Positions 1-4,942 of a stretch of DNA of 7,098 nucleotides are shown here, piece by piece. A model generated the notes under the pieces. That model worked only from the letters and a program-made list of their open reading frames with translations. It was not told the DNA's origin and searched no databases. The translations under genes were made by a program, and so were the position numbers. This DNA is from an uncultured Spirochaetales bacterium (lineage in GTDB: Bacteria > UBP6 > UBA1177), in contig CACZFE010000086.1 of NCBI GenBank assembly GCA_902780365.1, positions 1 to 7,098 of the forward strand, given 5' to 3'. Each line of letters opens with the position of its first letter. Positions within the stretch are counted from its first letter, which is position 1.

Positions 1-80
1 TTCTTTGTCTCCATTTTTTCGCCGCAGGATACAAGAGCGATGAGTGCAGCGCAAACGACAGCCAAAATTCTGAATTTCAT
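1..80 (-). CDS. Lipoprotein N-terminus (partial, cut by window edge)
   Basis: Only the first 26 codons are present; the gene continues beyond the left edge. The ATG (78-80 on the complement) is preceded by a strong GGAGG at 86-90. The translation starts MKFRILAVVCAALIALVSC, a short positive N-terminus, a hydrophobic core and a lipobox with Cys19 as the predicted lipidated residue, followed by GEKMETK. It is therefore very probably a membrane-anchored lipoprotein facing outward from the cytoplasm. Its mature function cannot be read from this fragment. Its promoter is a near-copy of the one in front of the large redox operon, so it is likely co-regulated with that operon. Its start region shares a 36-bp exact repeat with the exported flavodoxin gene. 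Confidence 0.75.
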   Translation of the reverse strand, partial: MKFRILAVVCAALIALVSCGEKMETK

Positions 81-104
81 AAAAACCTCCAATTAAAAAC
101 GAAC
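69..104. repeat. 36-bp direct repeat, copy 1 (start/RBS region of the edge lipoprotein gene)
   Basis: Positions 69-104 are identical to 2138-2173. The repeat covers the first codons (MKFR), the GGAGG ribosome binding site and part of the leader of two different genes in the same orientation. Coding sequence diverges just after the fourth codon, which suggests that a leader/start cassette was copied rather than the whole gene. Confidence 0.9.
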
Positions 105-110
105 TTATCC

Positions 111-123
111 TGACACCGTGTCA
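111..123. promoter_or_regulatory. Repressor operator palindrome, left promoter, site 1
   Basis: This is a perfect 13-bp palindrome TGACACCGTGTCA (6-bp arms around one central base). It covers the predicted transcription start of the minus-strand promoter for the lipoprotein gene starting at 80. The same word occurs twice at 3266-3304. Palindromes of this kind are typical of dimeric TetR/AcrR-type repressors; the regulator itself is not in the window. Confidence 0.8.
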
Positions 124-150
124 GAATAAATAAAAATGACACCGTATCAA
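123..150 (-). promoter_or_regulatory. Sigma70-type promoter for the edge lipoprotein gene
   Basis: On the minus strand TTGATA (145-150) is a -35 box with one mismatch. A 16-bp spacer separates it from TATTCT (123-128) as the -10 box. The -35 lies inside operator site 2, and the -10 abuts operator site 1, so bound repressor would block polymerase. The layout matches, base for base in spacing, the promoter at 3278-3305. Confidence 0.65.
137..149. promoter_or_regulatory. Repressor operator palindrome, left promoter, site 2
   Basis: TGACACCGTATCA is the 13-bp operator with one arm mismatch. Its centre is 26 bp from site 1, close to two and a half helix turns. It overlaps the -35 box of the lipoprotein promoter. 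Confidence 0.75.
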
Positions 151-202
151 TTTTTATTTTGAAGAGTGCAGACCAATAAGTTTCTCCTTTGTTCCGATTT
201 TC

Positions 203-748
203 TTATTTGATTTTGCTGTATTCTTCGTCACTTACCGGCTCAAGCCACTCCGAACCGGCTCCTTCGCAGGTGTTTACCGTTATCGAAAGGTGCGAAAACC
301 AGCTGTCTGCCGCCGCACCGTGCCAGTGCTTGACCTCAGGCGGAATACGGACGACGTCACCTTCGTTGATTGCTTGCGGCTCTTTGCCTTCGAACTGGAT
401 CCACCCTTTTCCGCCGACTCCGACAAGTATCTGCGACGAGCAGTGATGAATGTGCCAGTTGTTGCGGCAGCCTGGTTCGAAAGTGACATTTGCTATCGAA
501 GCATCTTCGCTGTTGAGAGGCGCGAGCCAGCTGTTTCCGATAAAATATTTTGCGTAAGCAGTGTTCGGTTCGCCGACTGCAAACATCGATTTTTCAGCAT
601 AATCGCTGATGTTTTCAGCCTGAACTTTTGTGTTCGTTTTCTCTTTCATCGTGTTTTCTCCTGTTTTTTGGGTTGATGCGCACGCCGTCATGCAGATAAA
701 TGCTGCGGCAAGAAGGAATGCAATTGTTTTTTCTGAAAAATTTCTCAT
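203..748 (-). CDS. Cupin-domain lipoprotein
   Basis: A 181-aa protein with a lipoprotein signal (residues 1-23, lipobox MTAC, Cys23) followed by a short polar linker and one cupin barrel. Cupin motif 1 is seen at about 93-113 (GCRNNWHIHH, His99 and His101, with Gln106 where the classical motif has Glu). Motif 2 is at about 130-155 (GDVVRIPPEVKHWHG, His141 or His143). These would form a mononuclear metal site. Cupins of this type are often found beside CMD-like proteins and reductases; the substrate is not known. The ATG overlaps the stop of the upstream CMD gene by four bases (ATGA), with AGGAG at 756-760 giving the start. It is the last gene of the operon; no hairpin terminator is evident after it. 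An anchored rather than cytoplasmic location is the odd feature. Confidence 0.85.
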   Translation of the reverse strand: MRNFSEKTIAFLLAAAFICMTACASTQKTGENTMKEKTNTKVQAENISDYAEKSMFAVGEPNTAYAKYFIGNSWLAPLNSEDASIANVTFEPGCRNNWHIHHCSSQILVGVGGKGWIQFEGKEPQAINEGDVVRIPPEVKHWHGAAADSWFSHLSITVNTCEGAGSEWLEPVSDEEYSKIK

Positions 749-1509
749 TTTTTATCTCCTAAAGTTTCGTTTACAGCCGCAATGATATTAAGCGTCCTCG
801 GATAGCCGATATACGGCATGATCTGAGACGCGACCGAAATAAGGAACTCTTTGTTGTTACCGACAAGGTTATTGCCGTTTATGTGTGCCCTGAGCTGCGC
901 TTCATTCGTTCCGTCAGCCGCTATGTAGCAGAATGTCACCAGTTCTCGCTGCTGCACCGTAAGCCCTGTCCTCGTGTAGTAATCACCGAAACAGTTGTCT
1001 GCAAGCCAGCGGTTCATATAGCCTTTTTTATAGAAATCGCGCATTCCCTCTCCAAAAATCTCGATCTGCTTCTCCGCTCCTTTCTGAAGACGTGTTTCAG
1101 GTGTTGTAGTTGACTGACCGGCAAGAGGAATTCTGATTTTTTTCTTTTTGAAGACATAGTTTGTCGCCTTGAAGAAAGGATAGATCCTGCCGATTCCGCA
1201 GTAAGCAACAGCCTGATAGAGAATTTCCTTCGCCTCGACCGGAGTTACACCGCTGTCAAGCGATTCAGCAAGCATTTCCGGATAAAAATCGACTGCTCCG
1301 CGTCCGAGCATAGCGGCTAAGATTGCGATATGTCTCGTTTTTTCGTCAAGTCTGACACCATTTTCATTTACGACTTCATTCTGCGAAAAAGCGGCGAAAA
1401 ACTGAGCGAACTCAGGATCTGTTTTCTTCAACTCATCCAGATAATACCCTGCGGAAACAGTTGTTGTCAAAATCGCACTCATAAATATCACTCCTAAAAA
1501 TTTTCTCAT
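745..1509 (-). CDS. Exported two-repeat carboxymuconolactone decarboxylase (CMD/AhpD-like) family protein
   Basis: The chosen start is the ATG at 1509, which has GGAGG at 1514-1518; an in-frame TTG five codons upstream overlaps that ribosome binding site and is unlikely. The 254-aa product begins with a Sec signal peptide (MRKFLGVIFMSAILTTTVSA, cleavage expected after residue 20). Two helical CMD repeats follow. The first is at about residues 55-120, with the segment EILYQAVAYCGIGRIYPF. The second is at about 180-250, with ELVTFCYIAADG and RAHINGNNLVG. The family contains decarboxylases and AhpD-like peroxidase partners, but no CxxC redox pair is visible here, so the catalysed reaction is unclear. 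The gene sits 19 bp after the flavodoxin and overlaps the cupin gene by 4 bp, so it is translationally tied to both. An exported location is unusual for this family. Confidence 0.85.
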   Translation of the reverse strand: MRKFLGVIFMSAILTTTVSAGYYLDELKKTDPEFAQFFAAFSQNEVVNENGVRLDEKTRHIAILAAMLGRGAVDFYPEMLAESLDSGVTPVEAKEILYQAVAYCGIGRIYPFFKATNYVFKKKKIRIPLAGQSTTTPETRLQKGAEKQIEIFGEGMRDFYKKGYMNRWLADNCFGDYYTRTGLTVQQRELVTFCYIAADGTNEAQLRAHINGNNLVGNNKEFLISVASQIMPYIGYPRTLNIIAAVNETLGDKK

Positions 1510-1528
1510 AAATCCTCCGGTCAATGCG

Positions 1529-2149
1529 TCAGAATCCCAGCTTTTTCAGCCATTCGGTGACGGTTTTCTCCGCTTCGGCGCGTTCTTTCTGTGCAGTATG
1601 ACCGTATATCGCGATACCTTTCAGAGCCTTTCCGCCTTTAGCTGCATTTTTGACGTTGTTTTCGGTTCCGCCCATTCCGCTTCCTTCGTGGGTGCAGAAC
1701 GGAACAACATTTTTGTCTGCAAATTCGTAGCTTTCCAGAAATGTGTAAACAGGCATCGGCATATCGCCCCACCAGTTAGGATAGCCGATGAAGACCGTGT
1801 CGTACTGCGCAAATTTCGCAACTTTTCCGACGATTTCAGGTCTCGCCTTCTTCTGTTTTTCATCTTTCGCATACTCCGTCAGCGCGGTATAGCCTTTCGG
1901 ATAATTGTCTTTCGCGACTTTGATTTCAAAAAGGTCTCCGCCTGTTTTCGCCGCTATCATTTTTGCAATAATTGCCGTATTTCCCTCGGTAATATTGCCT
2001 ACCGAATACTGCTCGCCCGTTCTTGAAAAATATGCAACGAGAACTTTCGGTTTCGCCGGAGTTTTTGCCGGAGCCGCCTCAGCCGCACCGAGCATTCCGT
2101 TTGCCGCGAACAATGTTGAAACAATAGCAACAAAAGATCTGAATTTCAT
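1529..2149 (-). CDS. Exported flavodoxin (Flavodoxin_4 type)
   Basis: The start is the ATG at 2149 with GGAGG at 2155-2159; a TTG twelve bases upstream lies in the binding site itself. The 206-aa product has a Sec signal peptide (MKFRSFVAIVSTLFAANG..., predicted cleavage after AEA at residue 25) and an Ala/Pro/Lys linker. A flavodoxin fold follows: the FMN-phosphate loop is in VLVAYFSRTGEQYSVGNITE plus GNT at about 35-60. VFIGYPNWWGDMPMPVYTFL at about 120-140 and CTHEGSGMGG at about 153-162 would contact the isoalloxazine ring. The family carries electrons on FMN, usually in the cytoplasm. Here no twin-arginine motif is seen, so Sec export would require FMN loading outside. The gene is third in the operon. 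Its first codons and leader are an exact 36-bp copy of those of the lipoprotein gene at the left edge. Confidence 0.88.
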   Translation of the reverse strand: MKFRSFVAIVSTLFAANGMLGAAEAAPAKTPAKPKVLVAYFSRTGEQYSVGNITEGNTAIIAKMIAAKTGGDLFEIKVAKDNYPKGYTALTEYAKDEKQKKARPEIVGKVAKFAQYDTVFIGYPNWWGDMPMPVYTFLESYEFADKNVVPFCTHEGSGMGGTENNVKNAAKGGKALKGIAIYGHTAQKERAEAEKTVTEWLKKLGF

Positions 2150-2173
2150 AAAAACCTCCAATTAAAAACGAAC
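2138..2173. repeat. 36-bp direct repeat, copy 2 (start/RBS region of the flavodoxin gene)
   Basis: Identical to 69-104 and in the same orientation. Beyond the exact block the similarity continues loosely (ATTATTTTGACAC here, TTATCCTGACAC in copy 1), but here that DNA encodes the last codons of the preceding cyclophilin-like gene. This suggests that the flavodoxin once had its own operator-type leader, or that the leader was copied from here. Confidence 0.9.
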
Positions 2174-2174
2174 A

Positions 2175-2675
2175 TTATTTTGACACAGCGAAGACTGCTG
2201 TCACATCGCCTTCACCAAGAATCGCTTTGAGTTCACTCTGTGTTTTGCCTTCGATTCTGCCGAGAAGAGTAAAATTCCAGCTGTTCACATCATAGTAGAT
2301 CGTGATTTGATCCCCTTGATAAAGGATAATGTCACCGGGTCTCGTCGTGATCTGCGTATCGTTCCGCGGAAGGGAGTGCGGCAAGTTGCCGACCTTCTCG
2401 AAATTCCCGTAATCATGCATATTCACTGTAACATCACCTTTTGATAGCAGTTCATAGAACGCTGCGGCAGAGGAATTGTCAGAAAGGGTCGCGGAGAGTT
2501 TATCCTTTCCGTTTATCGTGATTGAAATTTTCATCGGCTGCTCCTTTGCATTGCCGGAATCGGCTTCAGGAACTGCATTGCCATCGGCCGGATCCGGTTG
2601 ATTTCCGCTTTCCGCTCCACATGCCGTTGCAAAAAACATAAAAAACACCGAAGCAAAAATTATTATTTTTCTCAT
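2175..2675 (-). CDS. Cyclophilin-like domain lipoprotein
   Basis: A 166-aa protein with a lipoprotein signal (MRKIIIFASVFFMFFATAC, Cys19) and an acidic, Asn/Pro/Gly-rich linker to about residue 47. The remaining ~115 residues look like the cyclophilin-like beta-barrel domain (Cyclophil_like). Recognisable parts are MKISITINGKDKLSATLSDN, SSAAAFYELL, VNMHDYGNFEKVGNLP, the RPGDIILYQGDQITIYYD stretch and NFTLLGRIEG near the end. These proteins are frequent next to flavodoxins, CMD proteins and aldo-keto reductases, but no enzymatic activity is established for them; they may bind small molecules. The start codon lies 2 bp beyond the stop of the FMN reductase gene, and its weak AAGG ribosome binding site falls within the end of that gene, indicating translational coupling. 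Confidence 0.85.
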   Translation of the reverse strand: MRKIIIFASVFFMFFATACGAESGNQPDPADGNAVPEADSGNAKEQPMKISITINGKDKLSATLSDNSSAAAFYELLSKGDVTVNMHDYGNFEKVGNLPHSLPRNDTQITTRPGDIILYQGDQITIYYDVNSWNFTLLGRIEGKTQSELKAILGEGDVTAVFAVSK

Positions 2676-2677
2676 TT

Positions 2678-3214
2678 TTATACCTTAAGCCCTGTTTCGT
2701 AGGCTTCTTTCAGTGCAGGGCTGTTTTTGATTTCACCGATCTGGTAGACACCTGTCGCATAGATGACACCTTTTTCGACCGCGCCTTCGACACAGTCAGC
2801 GTATCCGCGGAAACACTCGATCGTGCGTTCCTGCGATTCGCGTTTTTCGTCTGCGGAAGTTGCGATGTAGTAAAACTCTTTGTTTTTGACTTCAAGCCAG
2901 CGTGCGACCGTTCTGTCGATCACGGTTTTGAGCTGTGCGTCGATCGAATAGAAATATACAGGAGTTGCGAGCACGATTACATCAGCATCGATCATTTTCT
3001 GAAGGATTTCAGCCATATCATCCTTGATTGCACACACACCGCCAGATTTCTGACAGTAGTAACATCCTGTGCAGTAGCCGATTTTCTTCTCGCTGACGCG
3101 GATTTTCTCAACTTCGTGACCTGCATCCTTAGCCCCGCGCATGAACTCGTCGCAGAGAGTATCAGAGTTGCCGCCTTTGCGCGGACTGCCTGAAAGGATC
3201 AATACTTTTTTCAT
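2678..3214 (-). CDS. NADPH-dependent FMN reductase / iron-sulfur flavoprotein-like
   Basis: First gene of the operon and its only product without an export signal (178 aa, cytoplasmic). It has the flavodoxin-like NAD(P)H:FMN reductase fold. The phosphate-binding loop is LSGSPRKGGNSDTL (7-20), and ATPVYFYSIDAQLKTVIDR (83-101) is the flavin/dimer segment. Between them, CTGCYYC (48-54) and Cys62 resemble the compact cysteine motif of the Isf-type flavoproteins, so a small Fe-S cluster or redox-active cysteines are possible; which of these is not settled by sequence alone. The ATG is set by AGGAGG at 3220-3225. The gene lies 50 bp downstream of the operator/promoter cluster. It may supply reducing equivalents or reduced flavin for the rest of the operon, but the partners are exported, so this link is only inferred. 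Confidence 0.88.
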   Translation of the reverse strand: MKKVLILSGSPRKGGNSDTLCDEFMRGAKDAGHEVEKIRVSEKKIGYCTGCYYCQKSGGVCAIKDDMAEILQKMIDADVIVLATPVYFYSIDAQLKTVIDRTVARWLEVKNKEFYYIATSADEKRESQERTIECFRGYADCVEGAVEKGVIYATGVYQIGEIKNSPALKEAYETGLKV

Positions 3215-3265
3215 GTTTTCCTCCTGTTTACGGTTATTGTTTTTCTCATTAAAATGAACTTATCA

Positions 3266-3278
3266 TGACACCGTGTCA
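3266..3278. promoter_or_regulatory. Repressor operator palindrome, operon promoter, site 1
   Basis: A perfect copy of TGACACCGTGTCA covering the predicted transcription start of the five-gene operon. It is the counterpart of the site at 111-123. Confidence 0.85.
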
Positions 3279-3305
3279 GGATAAACAAAAATGACACCGT
3301 GTCAA
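3278..3305 (-). promoter_or_regulatory. Sigma70-type promoter of the redox operon
   Basis: On the minus strand a perfect -35 box TTGACA (3300-3305) is separated by 16 bp from TATCCT (3278-3283) as the -10 box. The transcript would begin near 3271 with a leader of about 57 bases before the FMN reductase start. The -35 is buried in operator site 2 and the start point in site 1, the expected layout for steric repression. Confidence 0.75.
3292..3304. promoter_or_regulatory. Repressor operator palindrome, operon promoter, site 2
   Basis: A second perfect copy of TGACACCGTGTCA, centred 26 bp from site 1 and overlapping the -35 hexamer on the minus strand. Confidence 0.85.
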
Positions 3306-3315
3306 TTTTTTATTT

Positions 3316-3328
3316 TGACATCGTGTCA
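3316..3328. promoter_or_regulatory. Repressor operator palindrome, operon promoter, site 3
   Basis: TGACATCGTGTCA, one substitution from consensus, is centred 24 bp from site 2 and lies upstream of the -35. The left promoter has no equivalent third site, so the operon may be repressed more tightly. Confidence 0.75.
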
Positions 3329-3374
3329 GTTATTTAGCAGAACATCGCAAGAGCTTATTGAGACAGTGCAAGTT

Positions 3375-3887
3375 TTACGGTTTGCGGAACTCGATCCCTT
3401 CGAGTTCAAGAAGCGCGATCTTGTTTTTGATGCCGCCGCCGTAACCTGTAAGGCTTTTGTCTGCGCCAAGGACGCGGTGGCACGGCACTATTATGCAGAG
3501 AGGATTCCAGCCTACAGCTCCGCCCACGGCCTGAGCCGACATTTTTTTGTTGCCGTGCTTCTGTGCGACAAGTGCCGCGATTTCGCCGTAAGTCATCGTC
3601 TTTCCAAAGGGAATAGAGAGCATGATATCGGAAACTTCCTTCCTGAAAGGCGTTAAGTCCTTTATTTTGAATTCCGGCACAAAATCAGGACAGTTGCCGG
3701 AAAAATAGATATCGAGCCACTTTTTTGTATCACGGAATACCGGAAGTTCCTTCTCCCCGCACTCAATTTTATTATCAGTGCTGTCAAAAAAACTCAATCC
3801 GGTGAGGATCCCGTCCTCTGAAACCATGAGAAGATCGTCGAAACCCTCCGGAGTGCGGTAGATGCGCTTGAAAACATTTTCTTCCAT
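3375..3887 (-). CDS. ogt: Methylated-DNA--[protein]-cysteine S-methyltransferase (O6-alkylguanine repair)
   Basis: A 170-aa suicide repair enzyme of the Ogt/AGT family that moves alkyl groups from O6-guanine to its own cysteine. The C-terminal winged-helix domain is clear: FGKTMTYGEIA (94-104), the recognition helix SAQAVGGAVGWNP (117-129) and the active-site IVPCHRVLG (133-141) with acceptor Cys136. TGYGGGIKNKIALLELEG (147-164) closes the domain. The N-terminal ~80 residues are the less conserved family domain. The usual DNA-intercalating 'arginine finger' before AVGG is Gln119 here, as in many bacterial members. The start is the ATG at 3887, with no good Shine-Dalgarno site; it lies 6 bp after the stop of a dinB remnant, which suggests former translational coupling. 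It is not under the 3266-3328 operators, which lie downstream of it. Confidence 0.93.
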   Translation of the reverse strand: MEENVFKRIYRTPEGFDDLLMVSEDGILTGLSFFDSTDNKIECGEKELPVFRDTKKWLDIYFSGNCPDFVPEFKIKDLTPFRKEVSDIMLSIPFGKTMTYGEIAALVAQKHGNKKMSAQAVGGAVGWNPLCIIVPCHRVLGADKSLTGYGGGIKNKIALLELEGIEFRKP

Positions 3888-3893
3888 ATTTGT

Positions 3894-4010
3894 CTACCAG
3901 TCGAAAGTCATCTGCTGCGGAAAACCTGGATCTTCAGTTTGAAGAGGATTTGCGACAGAAAGCCCCAAAAGCCTTACCGGATGCCGCACGTCGACTTCCT
4001 CTCGCAAAAT
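3894..4010 (-). pseudogene. dinB: C-terminal remnant of DNA polymerase IV (DinB)
   Basis: Between the alkyltransferase and the DUF134/NifX gene, one minus-strand frame reads REEVDVRHPVRLLGLSVANP and ends PQQMTFDW followed by TAG at 3894-3896. The PVRLLGLSVAN segment matches the conserved last strand of the little-finger domain of Y-family polymerase IV (pattern PIRLLGVSLSNL). Nothing resembling the palm, fingers or active-site carboxylates is present upstream; the neighbouring gene's stop is only about 35 bp away. This therefore appears to be the 3' end left after a deletion or insertion replaced the rest. A chance reading is possible because the segment is short, but the fit and its position just before a repair gene support it. 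Confidence 0.6.
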
Positions 4011-4045
4011 CGTAGAAGATCCGCCATGACTGCATCCAATACTGA

Positions 4046-4771
4046 TCAGCAGTGGTGACTTCCGCAACCGTGTTCTCCGCAGCCGCCTTCGTGATGATCG
4101 TGGTGCTCGTGGTGAGTGCAGTGAGAATTGGGATCGTATTCAAGTTTTCCGGCCGCAAGAGCTTTAGCAGCCTCGTCAGCAGATCCTTTTACACCGGGAT
4201 AGAGAGCGATCCCTGCTTCGTCCAAAGCCATTCTCGCGCCGCCGCCTATTCCTCCGCAGATCAGAGCATCGACCTGAGCCGCTTTCAAAAAACCGGCAAG
4301 TGCGCCGTGGCCGCTTCCGTTCGTAGGAACGATCTGTTCCCTGACGACCGCACCGTTTTCGACATCGTAGAATTTGAAGTTTTCAGTGTGTCCGAAATGC
4401 TGAAAAACCTCGCCGTTTTCATAAGTTACCGCAATTCTTCTGTGTTCCATCTTCTTCTCCATAATGTTGTCAGGCAGTTCCACGGGAGCAAATTCACAAC
4501 ATCCGCCGACGATCAGAAGGCGTTTTCCGCGGACAAGGGCATCGGCAACTTTGCGGCGCGCACTTTCATAGATCGCAGTGACCGTAGTCCTGGCGACATT
4601 CATCTTTAAAGCGCACGCTTCCTGCGTAAGCCCTTCATCATCCAGAAGACGCATCGCCTCGAATTCATCCACAGTCATGAAAACACTTTCCGCTGTCTCG
4701 ACATCATCCGGAGAAAAACTCCTGAAAAGCGGTGATTTCTCAATTCTGCGGCATCTTGCGGGTCTTGACAT
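4046..4771 (-). CDS. DUF134 helix-turn-helix fused to NifX/NifB-like cofactor-binding domain, His/Cys-rich tail
   Basis: The chosen start is the ATG at 4771, preceded by GGGAGG and giving the DUF134-typical MSRPARCRRI; an upstream in-frame GTG/ATG extension of 35 codons crosses the promoter region and is unlikely. The 241-aa protein has an N-terminal DUF134 (UPF0251) domain to about residue 100. It includes a sigma-region-4-like helix-turn-helix (VDEFEAMRLLDDEGLTQEAC and NVARTTVTAIYESARRKVAD). Residues 112-212 are a dinitrogenase iron-molybdenum cofactor-type domain (IAVTYENGEVFQHFGHTENF, ALICGGIGGGARMALDEAGI). The last 25 residues are almost only His, Cys, Gly and Glu, a likely metal-binding tail. 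No nif genes are nearby, so this is probably a metal- or cluster-sensing regulator, perhaps of its own promoter, where a 14-bp palindrome sits. It is transcribed divergently from the macrodomain gene. Confidence 0.88.
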   Translation of the reverse strand: MSRPARCRRIEKSPLFRSFSPDDVETAESVFMTVDEFEAMRLLDDEGLTQEACALKMNVARTTVTAIYESARRKVADALVRGKRLLIVGGCCEFAPVELPDNIMEKKMEHRRIAVTYENGEVFQHFGHTENFKFYDVENGAVVREQIVPTNGSGHGALAGFLKAAQVDALICGGIGGGARMALDEAGIALYPGVKGSADEAAKALAAGKLEYDPNSHCTHHEHHDHHEGGCGEHGCGSHHC

Positions 4772-4802
4772 CGTGAACCTCCCGCGAAAAGGTAGTTGAT
4801 TT

Positions 4803-4816
4803 TTGACATATGTCAA
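4803..4816. promoter_or_regulatory. 14-bp palindrome in the divergent intergenic region
   Basis: TTGACATATGTCAA is a perfect palindrome 31 bp upstream of the DUF134/NifX start. The 171-bp region 4772-4942 holds no gene. The minus strand also carries TTGACC upstream of an AT-rich stretch, a possible -35, but no convincing -10 at normal spacing. The palindrome is a candidate operator, perhaps for the DUF134 protein itself. Its half site resembles that of the 13-bp operators, but length and centre differ. Confidence 0.5.
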
Positions 4817-4942
4817 TAAAATATTTTTTACCTGGTCAATATAGAAATAACAGAGAAGATAGCCGTCTGTGACCACGAATTTCTTGTTTTTTCGTCTAAA
4901 AATGTCTAAATCGCCAAAGTTTTTTTATTTTTGGAGGGCGGC

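Noticed and set aside
150..202. Terminator hairpin after the cupin gene
   Set aside because: No stem followed by a T-run could be found between the cupin stop and the next promoter. Read-through into the lipoprotein gene remains possible.
3266..3328. Regularly spaced repeats as a possible CRISPR array
   Set aside because: The three units are short 13-bp palindromes 24-26 bp apart, placed over a promoter. Spacers are AT-rich and similar between the two promoter copies, so they are operators.
3291..3656. Plus-strand open frame of 121 codons starting inside the operator cluster
   Set aside because: It begins in an operator palindrome, has no ribosome binding site, and is the antisense of the clearly real alkyltransferase gene.
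3934..4158. Minus-strand 74-codon frame overlapping the DUF134/NifX 3' end
   Set aside because: It is an out-of-frame reading of the His/Cys tail, with no start signal. Only the adjacent frame at 3894-4010 has recognisable DinB sequence.
4052..4609. Long plus-strand open frame (185 codons) opposite the DUF134/NifX gene
   Set aside because: It is a shadow of a well-supported gene on the other strand, with no family features and no ribosome binding site.
4803..4816. The 14-bp palindrome as another copy of the TGACACCGTGTCA operator
   Set aside because: The half sites share TGACA, but the arms, centre and total length differ, so the same regulator is not supported.
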